Below, piece by piece: positions 9,899 to 18,600 of a DNA stretch of 64,000 bases (positions within the stretch are counted from its first letter, which is position 1; each line of letters begins with the position of its first letter). The notes under the pieces were generated by a model. That model worked only from the letters and a program-made list of their open reading frames with translations. It searched no databases and had not been told where the DNA came from. Position numbers and translations under genes: made by a program. The DNA is taken from contig NZ_MPDM01000007.1 of assembly GCF_001936115.1 (NCBI RefSeq), positions 22,135 through 86,134 on the forward strand, given 5' to 3'. The DNA is from Boudabousia marimammalium. GTDB lineage: Bacteria; Actinomycetota; Actinomycetes; Actinomycetales; Actinomycetaceae.

Positions 9899-10062
9899 AA
9901 ACATACTCGCGAAGTGCGCTGGTTTAGAGGCGGCCAATCTGCGAGATACAGTTCTCCGCTTCAATAACGGTCGAGCAATTCAAAGTGCTACACGCTGCAA
10001 TCCAAATACGTAAATCAAGCTTGAGATAAAAGCTATAAACAAAGTCCCACATTCCGGGGATA

Positions 10063-10078
10063 ATGGTGGAGCTAGGGG
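10063..10078 (+). repeat. Left direct repeat, copy of the tRNA-Ala 3' end
   Basis: Sixteen bases (ATGGTGGAGCTAGGGG) identical to 11480-11495, which covers the CCA and acceptor end of tRNA-Ala(CGC) on the minus strand. It marks the left boundary of the IS481-type unit or an attachment site. Confidence 0.8.
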
Positions 10079-10206
10079 TGTGTGATTTCATGACATATGT
10101 CCGCTTCTTTGGCGCTGGGGTATTTCATGACATATGTCCGCTTTGAGGCTGTGGTTATGAGTTGATGTTTCACGAGATATGTCCGTTTGGTTAGATAACA
10201 TCAATC

Positions 10207-11559
10207 ATGTCTTATTCAAGAAACAGAGCAATCGTCCTCGCAGTAAGCGAAGGCGCAATGACAACTACTCAAGCAGCTAAACACTTCAACATCTCCCCAC
10301 GCCACGTTAGGCGTTTATGCGCACAATACCGCGAGCTAGGTTTAGCCGGGATCGAGCCTAAATCCCGCAAACCCCACTCGAATCCCAACGCGACCAATGA
10401 GACTATCACTATCAAAATCATCGAAATACGCAAACAACTCATACGCGAAGACCTAGACGCAGGACCATGGTCAATCTGGGACAGGTTAGAACCAGCAAAC
10501 CGCCCCAGCCCCGCTACCATCTGGCGCATCCTTAAACGCGCTAACCTCATCACAGCCCAACCACACAAACGACCCAAAAACTCATACCACCGCTTCGAAG
10601 CAGACCTACCAAATGAAACCTGGCAATCAGACTTCACCCACTGGCCCCTCGCTGATGGCACAGACACCGAAATCATCACCTGGCTAGATGACCACTCCAG
10701 ATACCTCCTCCACCTCAGCGCTCACCCACGCATCAGCGGACAAATCGTCATCGATACCTTCACCCAAACCGCTACCACCCACGGCCTTCCCGCCTCAACC
10801 CTGACAGACAACGGCATGGTCTACACCACCAGACTCGCGCAAGGAAACAACAAAAGAAACAACCAGCCAAACGGATTCGAACAACTCCTCGCACAACTAT
10901 CAATCACCCAAAAAAACGGAAGACCAAACCACCCCACCACCCAAGGAAAAATAGAACGCTACCACCAAACCCTAAAAAGATGGCTACGCGCACAACCGGC
11001 AGCCCAAACCATCACCGACCTCAACAAACTACTAGCCGATTTCCAACACATCTACAACACCCAACGCCCCCACCGCGCACTAAACCGAAACACACCCCAA
11101 ATAGCCTACAACGCACCCCAAACAGCCTACAACGCACTCCCCAAAGCCCAACCCACCATCAAACACAACAACCAACACTGGCGAGTACGCATCGACACCA
11201 TAGACGAAACCGGAACCATCACCCTACGCTACCTAGGAAAACTCAAACACCTAGGAATCGGCAGAGCCCACAAACACCAACCCATCATCGCCCTAATCAA
11301 CGGACCCAACACAATCATCATCGCTAAAACCACAGGCGAAATAATCGCAGAACACACCATAGACCCCACCCGCACCTACCAAAAAAACAACCTCAACAAA
11401 CGGACAAATGACGCGAAACATAAACCTAAAAAAACGAAAATCCCCCGATGTATGCGGACATATGTCGGGAGAAATCACGATGGTGGAGCTAGGGGGAATC
11501 GAACCCCCGACCTTCTCATTGCGAACGAGACGCGCTACCAACTGCGCTATAGCCCCTAG
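10207..11559 (+). CDS. IS481-type DDE transposase
   Basis: 450 residues. An N-terminal helix-turn-helix (about 15-50) is followed by a linker and an rve-type integrase core with Asp142 (QSDFTHW), Asp201 (LTDNGM) and Glu250 (GKIERYHQ), the complete DDE triad, so the enzyme could be active. It cuts and pastes its own element by binding the repeats near the ends. The Asn/Gln/Thr-rich, low-arginine composition of the C-terminal half differs from the housekeeping genes. The last roughly 25 residues (GARGNRTPDLL...) are only the antisense of tRNA-Ala, so the frame runs out of the element; the functional C-terminus is probably shorter, or the extension is harmless. Confidence 0.88.
   Translation: MSYSRNRAIVLAVSEGAMTTTQAAKHFNISPRHVRRLCAQYRELGLAGIEPKSRKPHSNPNATNETITIKIIEIRKQLIREDLDAGPWSIWDRLEPANRPSPATIWRILKRANLITAQPHKRPKNSYHRFEADLPNETWQSDFTHWPLADGTDTEIITWLDDHSRYLLHLSAHPRISGQIVIDTFTQTATTHGLPASTLTDNGMVYTTRLAQGNNKRNNQPNGFEQLLAQLSITQKNGRPNHPTTQGKIERYHQTLKRWLRAQPAAQTITDLNKLLADFQHIYNTQRPHRALNRNTPQIAYNAPQTAYNALPKAQPTIKHNNQHWRVRIDTIDETGTITLRYLGKLKHLGIGRAHKHQPIIALINGPNTIIIAKTTGEIIAEHTIDPTRTYQKNNLNKRTNDAKHKPKKTKIPRCMRTYVGRNHDGGARGNRTPDLLIANETRYQLRYSP
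11480..11495 (+). repeat. Right direct repeat within tRNA-Ala 3' end
   Basis: Partner of the repeat at 10063-10078, identical over 16 bases. It is part of the tRNA gene, so this is likely the original target site. Confidence 0.8.
11481..11556 (-). tRNA. tRNA-Ala (anticodon CGC)
   Basis: On the minus strand a full cloverleaf is present: acceptor GGGGCTA pairing with TAGCTCC, D arm GCGC...GCGC, anticodon stem TCTCG/TGAGA with loop TTCGCAA (anticodon CGC), T arm CGGGGG-TTCGATT-CCCCC, discriminator A and encoded CCA at 11481-11483. Its 3' end is the boundary of the island and of the 16-bp direct repeat. The gene is intact. Confidence 0.93.
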
Positions 11560-11620
11560 GACACATAGGATTTTAGCACCAAAACATTATGGTGTGCGAA
11601 TTCTAAAGCGTGTCATTATG

Positions 11621-11643
11621 GTCGAGGGGGATTCCCCCTCGAC
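11621..11643 (-). terminator. Stem-loop after the membrane protein gene
   Basis: Perfect 10-bp GC-rich stem (GTCGAGGGGG / CCCCCTCGAC) with a 3-base loop, 13 bases after the stop at 11657. No clear T-run follows on the minus strand, so termination is probable but not certain. Confidence 0.6.
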
Positions 11644-11656
11644 ACCAGTAGTGGAA

Positions 11657-12745
11657 CTAGCTGGCGGCCGCTCGACGCTGCTCGATTACAGAGTCCACAT
11701 CGAACTCTAGGGCGGCGCCCGCAGCAACCTCAGCGGAACTCAAAGCACCGGTCGCTGGGCGGCGGGCACGAACCGGGCGAACCGGAACCCGGCCGACAGT
11801 ACCGGGCTGTTCAAGCTGCAGATCCATTACTTCACGGCGCGGCTGCGTGGCACGCATCGTGTACAGCGGTTTCGGCAGAGGACGCGGCTCCCAGCCAGCA
11901 GATTCAGCTGCCACCGTCTCAGTTTCAGACTCTGCAGCTACCGGAGTCTCCACCTCCGTGGAGATATGCGCGGCCGGCTGAGCAACAGGCTGGGCGGCGA
12001 CACTCTTCTTCCGCGGAGCGATGACCGGGGCAACAGCGGCGACAGCCTCATCCTCGGCCCCAGAAACCTGGCGTGAAGCCCGCTTCTCCGTGGGGGTCTG
12101 CTCACGACGACCAGAACCCACCCGGGCACGAATCTGCGCGATCTTAGCGTTCAACTCGGAAAGCTCACGACGGCCAGCCGCAGCAGCGAAACGCCCCTGC
12201 ACCAAAACCACTGCCACCATAGCGACCGGCAACGTCAGCCACCACCAGGAAACAGTTTCCGTCAAAGCCAAAATGATTACGATCGGCAAAATCATTGCCA
12301 AAGTCAAAGCCAGCACGGTCACGCGACGTTTCGCCTGCGCAGTCAAACGCCCATGCACTTCAGCGCGCTGTGACAGCGCGGACGCTAACTCCGTCACAGA
12401 AGCCTGTTTCTTTTGTGTGCGGGCGGCCATGCCGACCTCCTTACCGATGACTGCTCTTTTCCGAAGAGCAGATGAACTACCATTTCCAAGCCTACCGGCT
12501 GGCGCGCCCTCACGTTGGAAACGCGCCGAAGAAACCGCAGGATGTAAAGGAATCGAACTGGAGCCATACTCCCGCGGGACACCGGATTTTTCCACCGTGA
12601 TGGGCACCAAATGCATCCGGTCAGAGAAGCGGTCGTCCGCATGGCACTGCGCATCAAGCGTGCGACGGTACGACATGCCAGGCGCCATGTAGCCCATCAC
12701 TAAAAGGCCGGCGCCGGCAAGAACAACTCCAGCAATACTCACCAT
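11657..12745 (-). CDS. Actinobacterial membrane protein of unknown function
   Basis: 362 residues. One N-terminal hydrophobic segment (about 4-22), a long polar stretch, a second pair of hydrophobic segments at about 143-185 (TVLALTLAMILPIVIILAL and WWWLTLPVAMVAVVLV), and a Pro/Ala/Glu-rich disordered tail. No catalytic motif. The gene follows a GNAT gene and moeA/glp on the same strand, an arrangement I associate with actinomycetes, where this gene is annotated only as a membrane protein. An alternative start at about residue 106 (MAARTQKKQ) would remove the first helix. The start at 12745 is kept because it provides a typical membrane-anchor N-terminus. Function unknown. Confidence 0.65.
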   Translation of the reverse strand: MVSIAGVVLAGAGLLVMGYMAPGMSYRRTLDAQCHADDRFSDRMHLVPITVEKSGVPREYGSSSIPLHPAVSSARFQREGAPAGRLGNGSSSALRKRAVIGKEVGMAARTQKKQASVTELASALSQRAEVHGRLTAQAKRRVTVLALTLAMILPIVIILALTETVSWWWLTLPVAMVAVVLVQGRFAAAAGRRELSELNAKIAQIRARVGSGRREQTPTEKRASRQVSGAEDEAVAAVAPVIAPRKKSVAAQPVAQPAAHISTEVETPVAAESETETVAAESAGWEPRPLPKPLYTMRATQPRREVMDLQLEQPGTVGRVPVRPVRARRPATGALSSAEVAAGAALEFDVDSVIEQRRAAAS

Positions 12746-12812
12746 TCAAAAGTACGCGAAACACTCACAAAGTGACGTAATGCCACGCCGATTGTTGCAA
12801 TATCAGCAAAAT

Positions 12813-13529
12813 TTAGTGGTCAGCTAGGAGCCGGGACACCAGGCCGCCGCCGGCTAGTTCCTCCGCCGTGACGGCATAGGAAACATGATCTTCCCAGCTG
12901 CCGGCGACGTGCAGGTAACTGCGCCGCACGCCCTCGGCCCGCAACCCCAGCTTCTCTACGACCCGTATGGAAGCCTGGTTGCGGGGCATAATGTTGACCT
13001 CAACCCGGTGCAGGTTGCCCTCGGTCAGCATGAACTCGATGACGGAAGCTAAAGCCAGCGGCATAATCCCCTGCCCAACCCGGGAGCGACGCAGCCAGTA
13101 GCCTGCCATTCCGGAGCACAACGCTTGCCGGCTAATCCCGCCAACCGAAATTTCTCCGGCCAGCTCCCCGTCAGCCCAGATTCCGAAAGTGACGTGGCGG
13201 CCCTCCGCTAGGTCACGTTGGGCGGCTTTCACGTAGGTGCCAAAACTGGGGGCACCCGTCACGTAACCGGGCGGGCTGGTGGCGTTCGTGGGGCTGAGCC
13301 AGCCGTCCTCCGCCTGCCGTAGCCGCAGCAGATCCGCTAAGTCACACCCCGTTAGCGGCACCATCTCAAGCTGGGTTGGCGGCAAAGTGCCATCCCCCGC
13401 GGGATGAGTCACCTGCGCGACAATCCGCGGATCGGGGACGAGGATGATGCGTCGCCACCAGCTTAAAGCGCGGAATCGAGAGATCCATCCACTACCAATC
13501 GGAACGGTCATAGCGGGACGACTAGTCAT
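12813..13529 (-). CDS. GNAT-family N-acetyltransferase, RimJ/RimL type
   Basis: 238 residues. It shows the RimJ-like pattern: LRLRQAEDGWLSP near the start, FGIWADGELAGEISVGGI strands, YWLRRSRVGQGIMPLALASVIEF with the acetyl-CoA loop (R-x-x-G-x-G/A equivalent SRVGQGI), then NLHRVEVNIMPRNQASIRVVEKLGLRAEGVRR, the hallmark N-x-x-S-x-x-V-x-x-K-L-G-F-x-x-E-G of protein or small-molecule N-acetyltransferases. Cytoplasmic; the substrate may be the N-terminus of a ribosomal protein, but this cannot be read from sequence. The start overlaps the moeA stop by 8 bases, implying co-transcription and coupled translation. Confidence 0.88.
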   Translation of the reverse strand: MTSRPAMTVPIGSGWISRFRALSWWRRIILVPDPRIVAQVTHPAGDGTLPPTQLEMVPLTGCDLADLLRLRQAEDGWLSPTNATSPPGYVTGAPSFGTYVKAAQRDLAEGRHVTFGIWADGELAGEISVGGISRQALCSGMAGYWLRRSRVGQGIMPLALASVIEFMLTEGNLHRVEVNIMPRNQASIRVVEKLGLRAEGVRRSYLHVAGSWEDHVSYAVTAEELAGGGLVSRLLADH

Positions 13530-14736
13530 CTAGGAGGATGCAGACCAGCTCATCCTCCTCATTCACGTTAGTGACGTTCTCCGGCACGACCGCCAGCGCA
13601 TTCGACCGGCCCAGCGCGGACAGCAGTAGCTGATGCGGGCCGCCTTGCACGCGGGCCACATAGCCGGCGCTCGGGCTACCTTCCAGGCGGACCCGGACGA
13701 ACTCCCGCCGGCCTCGCGGCGAATACCAGGAGCGGTCCACGCGAGCCCGCAGGGTGGGCCGATATTTCGCGGACCAGCCAGCCATCGCTCGCAAAGCAGG
13801 ATGCACGAAGACAGCGAAGGAAACCTGCGCCGCTACCGGGTCACCGGGCAGACAGAAAATCGGGATCCCGTCCCCCACATGGCCAACCCCAAGGACACGG
13901 CCCGGCCACATCGCCACCTGGTCGAACTCCACTTCACCGAGCGGCGCCAAGACCTCTTGCACCGTGTCGGATTCGGAGCGGGACAGGCCTCCGGTCGTAA
14001 TAATCAGGTCGGCGCGCACCAGCTGGTTTTCCACCATGGCTCGTAGTTCACCGCGCTGATCAGAAACCGCGGAAACCCTGAACACGTCGGCGCCCAAATC
14101 AGAGGCCGCAGTAGCTAAAGCGTGACCGTTTGCGTCAAATACTTGGCCGGGCTTCGGGGAGCGGCCCGGCTCCACCAGCTCATCACCGATCGAAATCACG
14201 ACAACGCGGGGGCGAGGACGCACCAGCACTCTTTCCCTGCCAGCGCCGGCCAGCAAAGCCACCTGACGGGAACCAATGCGGGTTCCCGCACGCACCAGCG
14301 GCTCACCCTTCGCCACATCCTCGGCCTGACGGCGAATATTCTCACCCACGCGCGGCGAGGACTTGATCTGGACTTTCGCAATCCCGCCATCCGTATAGTC
14401 GAGGGCGAGGACCGCGTCAGCGCCCTGCGGCAGTGGCGCACCTGACGAAATCCGGGCGGCGTTACCGGCCAGCAAAGCTACCGGATTAATGTCACCGGCA
14501 CGAATATCCTCAACCACACTCAAGGTCACGGGGCTTTCCGGATGGGCGTCACGCACATCCTTGGTGCGGACCGCGTAACCGTCGCAGGCAGCCGAATCAG
14601 AGACCGGCAAATCCCAGGGGGCGACAACATTCTCAGTGAGGATACAGCCAACCGCTTCCAGCAAGGTGACTTCCAGCTCCGGAAGCTCCCCCACTGCCGC
14701 TATACAGTCTTTCACATGCTTGGCGACGGATTTCAT
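13522..14736 (-). CDS. moeA: Molybdopterin molybdenumtransferase, MoeA/Glp type
   Basis: 404 residues, normal length. Domains in order: MoeA N-terminal domain with the substrate loop SDSAACDGYAVR, linker, then the molybdopterin-binding core with VVVISIGDELVEPG and TTGGLSRSESDTVQEVL, and a C-terminal beta barrel. It inserts molybdate into adenylylated molybdopterin in the cytoplasm. In Actinobacteria a paralogue, Glp, is a structural partner in cell division, and the genome context here (GNAT gene and membrane protein downstream, no other molybdenum cofactor genes in view) leaves open that this copy is the Glp type. The gene starts at ATG 14736 with AAAGGACTC ahead. Confidence 0.85.
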   Translation of the reverse strand: MKSVAKHVKDCIAAVGELPELEVTLLEAVGCILTENVVAPWDLPVSDSAACDGYAVRTKDVRDAHPESPVTLSVVEDIRAGDINPVALLAGNAARISSGAPLPQGADAVLALDYTDGGIAKVQIKSSPRVGENIRRQAEDVAKGEPLVRAGTRIGSRQVALLAGAGRERVLVRPRPRVVVISIGDELVEPGRSPKPGQVFDANGHALATAASDLGADVFRVSAVSDQRGELRAMVENQLVRADLIITTGGLSRSESDTVQEVLAPLGEVEFDQVAMWPGRVLGVGHVGDGIPIFCLPGDPVAAQVSFAVFVHPALRAMAGWSAKYRPTLRARVDRSWYSPRGRREFVRVRLEGSPSAGYVARVQGGPHQLLLSALGRSNALAVVPENVTNVNEEDELVCILLDD

Positions 14737-14923
14737 TAGAGTCCTTTCACGTGTACTGCCTATAGATTACCGCGCGTAGACAGCCGAATGGTTGAGGCCT
14801 CCGGCGAGTGGTTGAGATACATCCCATAACCGACGGACCCATGATTTTCAGCCCGCGCCGCACCACATGCGTTATTGTTCAGTTGAGTAACAAACTATGT
14901 TGCAACAATCTACAGGAGGCTTC

Positions 14924-15313
14924 ATGCTTAAAGGTTTTAAAGAATTCGTAATGCGCGGCAATATTGTCGAGCTAGCCGTCGCCGTTATCATTGCCGGCGC
15001 TTTCGCCCCGATTGTTAAAGCAGTCACCGACTTTATTCTGAATCTGATTGGCGCTATTTTCGGCGCTCCCTCATTCGACGCAGTTGGACAGTTCACGGTG
15101 AACGGTGCCGTCATCCAGCCGGGCACCATCCTGACCGCAATCGCTAACTTCCTGCTGGTGGCAGCAGCCGTGTACTTCATGGTCGTCATGCCAATGCAGA
15201 AGGCTGAGGCACGCCGCGCCAAAGCTGAGCCTGCGGCCGAGGCAGAGGAAGTAGTACCTTCAGAGGAAGTCCTGCTGCTACGCGAAATCCGTGACTCTTT
15301 GCAGAAGCACTGA
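14924..15313 (+). CDS. mscL: Large-conductance mechanosensitive channel MscL
   Basis: 129 residues. The start at 14924 follows CAGGAGGCTTC; a longer frame from 14897 adds nine residues without a ribosome binding site. Sequence is MLKGFKEFVMRGNIVELAVAVIIAGAF, the N-terminal amphipathic helix and first membrane helix of MscL, and a second helix around 75-95 (FLLVAAAVYFMVVMPMQK), followed by an acidic coiled C-terminal bundle (EVVPSEEVLLLREIRDSL). A homo-pentameric channel of the cytoplasmic membrane that opens under hypo-osmotic tension. Monocistronic with its own terminator. Confidence 0.95.
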   Translation: MLKGFKEFVMRGNIVELAVAVIIAGAFAPIVKAVTDFILNLIGAIFGAPSFDAVGQFTVNGAVIQPGTILTAIANFLLVAAAVYFMVVMPMQKAEARRAKAEPAAEAEEVVPSEEVLLLREIRDSLQKH

Positions 15314-15353
15314 TTCCACCAGCTAAAATGCGTTAGCTAACACGCGCAGAGTT

Positions 15354-15389
15354 AAAGCCGCAAGTTCCCATTTCTGGGCTTGCGGCTTT
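15354..15389 (+). terminator. Intrinsic terminator of mscL
   Basis: 11-bp stem AAAGCCGCAAG / CTTGCGGCTTT, with an inner CCCA/TGGG pairing, followed by TCTCTT. Lies 40 bases after the mscL stop. Confidence 0.85.
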
Positions 15390-15416
15390 TCTCTTACGTA
15401 TAGCGCCCGCTGACAT

Positions 15417-15629
15417 TTATAGCTTCGGCTGGGCGTGCGGCGGAATATTCTCCACGATACGGGCGTCATTCTCTGTGCCGGAGCCAGTGTCGGTGCTGAG
15501 TCCGTCGCCGGGGCCGTCCTCCCAGGAGGGTTTCAGCCCCTGATCGATTCGGGCCTGGTCGGCTTCCGAAATGTAGACCGCCCGCCGTCTGGGACGCGGC
15601 CGGGCCGGCCGGGCAGTTGACTCACTCAT
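15417..15629 (-). CDS. Small basic protein of unknown function, coupled to the helicase-like gene
   Basis: 70 residues from ATG 15629, which overlaps the stop of the large upstream gene by 8 bases; the frame itself could begin at 15656 but that start has no advantage. It begins with a run of Arg/Pro (RPARPRPRRRAVYIS) and continues with a short helix (EADQARIDQGLKPSW) and a Gly/Asp-rich tail. No domain recognised. Overlap suggests it is made together with the large protein. It could be a conserved actinobacterial small protein; existence as a gene is likely but not proven. Confidence 0.6.
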   Translation of the reverse strand: MSESTARPARPRPRRRAVYISEADQARIDQGLKPSWEDGPGDGLSTDTGSGTENDARIVENIPPHAQPKL

Positions 15630-18600
15630 TCTTGTTACCTTCACTGCTGGGATCATTCAGCAGGTTCAAGATCTCATAGTTGCGGCGAATCGCGTAGCCC
15701 AGCACCGCGTCAACTTGACGTCCGGTGCGGGTCAGGCCGAGGGCGCGATGCAGTTCCTTAACGAACTGTTTATGCGTGCGCGGCACTTCGTCACCGGAAA
15801 TCCAGCGGATCATCTGGTCTAGCTGCTCATCACTGTAGGCGGCCAAAGGCAGGCCGGTAGCGACGCCGGGGCGTGGCCCGCGGTCCCGAACAATGGGAGT
15901 AGCAACCGTAATCGGGGTTTGGATTTCCACGCCGTGGTCCAAGCCGGTTTCAAACATTTGCTCACCGGTGGTTTCCACATCCGGGTGGATACTGCACGTG
16001 TCTTCCAGCTCATCGACTGGGAGTTCAGGCTCTCCCGCCCAGTCGCCGGCGTTGCCTTCACCTTCCGACTGCGGGGCAGCTATCTGTTCAGCCAAGTATT
16101 CTGCTTCGCTGGCACCGCTATCGTGATGGGTGACAGTCTGCTCTGCGTCCGGTGCGGGGGTAGCTTCCGGCGCGCCCTCGTCCTCGTCCTCAACAATCCC
16201 AGGCGCCAGGGTTTCTCCACGGTTACGTCCCAGCCGCTCATCCACGGCATCCAAAACTAGCTCAACTAGGGCTTCAGCTTCACCTTGCGGGTCAGCGAAA
16301 GCAGCGGTGGAGAAGATGCGTTTCACCAGCCAGCCGTTTGCCTCTAGGCGCTCCACTTCGTGCCGGTCACGCACCCGTAAGCTGGGCTGTTTCACATAGT
16401 TCGCGTCATCGGTGAGGACTGCGACCAGCAGCTCATCCGGCACATCCGGGTGACCCAGTGCCAGCGGGATCCGGTATCCGCCTTCAACCCCCACGTTGGG
16501 GACCACGTCAACACCCATCCGGTAGAGGCGCTCCGCCAGGTCAACTAGCAGACGGTCGGGGGCTTCCCCAACAGTCTCCCAGCCGGCAGAGTCTTGGATT
16601 CCGCCGCCTTCCGCGACCCGGTACAGGTCCAGCAGGAGGCGTTCACCGGGAGCGGTCAGGCGTTTCTCGTCAACATCTTCGGGGGTGAAACCAATCAGCA
16701 ACGTCAAGTCGGCGCGAACCATGTTCAGTACTTCAGCCAGCTTCACTAGGCCATCACTTTGCGAGATTTCACCAAGGTCATGCATCATGCGGCCGTGCGG
16801 GGTTTTGGCGTAGCCGACAGACACAATTACGCGGTCGCGTTCAATGCCGTTGGCGTCATCCATGGACACCACCACGAAAGGCTCCGCCTTGTCGGTGCGG
16901 AAGAAATCATCAATGGCCGGGTTCTGGTTCGATGCCAGCGCCGAAATGATAGCTTCTTGCAAATAGCCGGCATGGCGGGCGTTCAATGCCGCAACCGCGA
17001 GGGATTCGTCGGCGCGCCCGATCGCATGATCAAGCACCATTTCGACAACCTTGTTGACTTCCGCGGTGCTGGATTCAACCGTGGTTGCACCGATTGCGGG
17101 CATGCCGCGCCCATCCACCTTGACTAGGTTCACAGTGTGCATGGTGCGGGGCGTGGGTAGCGGCGCAACGGACTGCTGGTAGCCGTGGCGGGACAGCAAA
17201 CTGGCTACCGCCTGATGGTAGGGGGTGCGGCTGGCCGGGGCGGGCAGATGTGGCAGGAGCGAAGCGATGGTCTGCCAGGCGCCTTCACCTTCACGCTGCT
17301 TGTCGCCGAGGGCGATCAGCTGCTTGGTCCGCGAAATCAGCGGAATCAGATGGCCCATCTGGGTGTCTTCCATCCGGTCAACCACGACTACGTCAGTGCT
17401 GGCACCGACCACGCTGGGCGCTAGGACGGCCGGAATAATCCGAATCGGGACTAGGTCCCACAGCCAGGGTTCACGGTGAATAAGGTCAGCCATGTCAATG
17501 GCGGCACCGGAGTTAAACTGCTCAATCAGACCGGTGATAGCTCCCGCATGAGCGCGGGCTACCTTCCGGGCGCGGTGGCGCAGTAGCCGCCAAGCGGCAT
17601 CTTCGAGGGAGTCGATGTGTGCACGGTCCAGTTGCCGTAGCTGCGCAGTGAGGGAGTCCAAAGTGGGACCATCTAGCGCTTCGAAACCCTGATTCTGCTT
17701 CATAATGTGGCTGAGAATGGAAGCCCACCAAGCTAAATCCAGCTCTGGGACAATGAGCTCTGGGGAGACTTTACGGCGGAGCAGATCCTCAGCGAACTCA
17801 GTCAAACCCAGCTGCTCTAAGGTGGCTTTCGCGTCATGCAGGGCAGGTAAACCGTAGGCGGTCGCCGCGGTCGCTTCGAGGCGGCCAATCAGCTCATCCA
17901 ACTCCCCTACCGGCATGTGCAGCAGGTCAGCTTCCGGGAGGACCGACTGGATAACTTCTAATTTCCCTGTGACCGTAGCAGTGGATTGACGCATCCCATC
18001 TAGGTCGCTGGGTAGGGTCGGCCAGCCGCCCGCCTCAGAGTACTTATTCCAGGCTTGGCGTTTAGCCTGCACGGATTTCAAAGCCGCATGCAGGTCAGGG
18101 ACCGCCGTGCCGGGACGTACCATGTCTTTGGCCTGCTTGGTGAGGCGACGCCGAATGGAGCGTTTCATGGGCCGGTCATTATCGCGTCGCCACTGTGAGG
18201 AGGCAGTAGCCGCAATCATGTCGGAGGCGGAACGTTCAAAGACGTGCGGCAAGAAAATATCTAGCACTTCACGCACGCCATCTAGCATGTCCAGCTGCTC
18301 AGACCATTCAGCGAGGCTAGAAGCACTCCGCAGACCCGTCTCGGAGGCCGTCCGGGACATTGCGAAACGAACCGTGTCCAGAGCTTCACCCTGCACCGCA
18401 CGGATTGCGTCAATTACTTGATGCGCAGTTTCGGAGTCATAAATCTTGGCGTTATACCAGGCCTGCTCAGAGTTCTCCGGGGCGAAGAAACCAACCGCAG
18501 CGGCCTCATCTAGGGCGGCGCGAGCTTGCGCTCCCCCGTCGTTAAAAATGCCTTGACAGACGGCCTCGTTGAAACGGACCTTGGTGCGCGGAGCCGGATG

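Larger units (their letters stand above)
10063..11495 (+). mobile_element. IS481-type insertion element at the 3' end of tRNA-Ala
   Basis: The unit is bounded by a 16-bp direct repeat (10063-10078 and 11480-11495) identical to the 3' end of tRNA-Ala(CGC). Just inside, both ends carry GTGATTTC and, two to four bases further in, GACATATGTCCGC in inverted orientation (10092-10104 left, 11454-11466 right); the left end has a second perfect copy at 10129-10141 and an imperfect one at 10174-10185. The single gene is an IS481-type transposase. The direct repeat may be a long target-site duplication, which leaves the tRNA gene intact, or the att repeat of a larger tRNA-targeted island in which the element sits. 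A relic of a related copy is at 7081. Confidence 0.75.

Noticed and set aside
11467..11559. C-terminal end of the transposase as a real domain
   Set aside because: The residues GARGNRTPDLL... are the antisense of tRNA-Ala, a well-known artefact.
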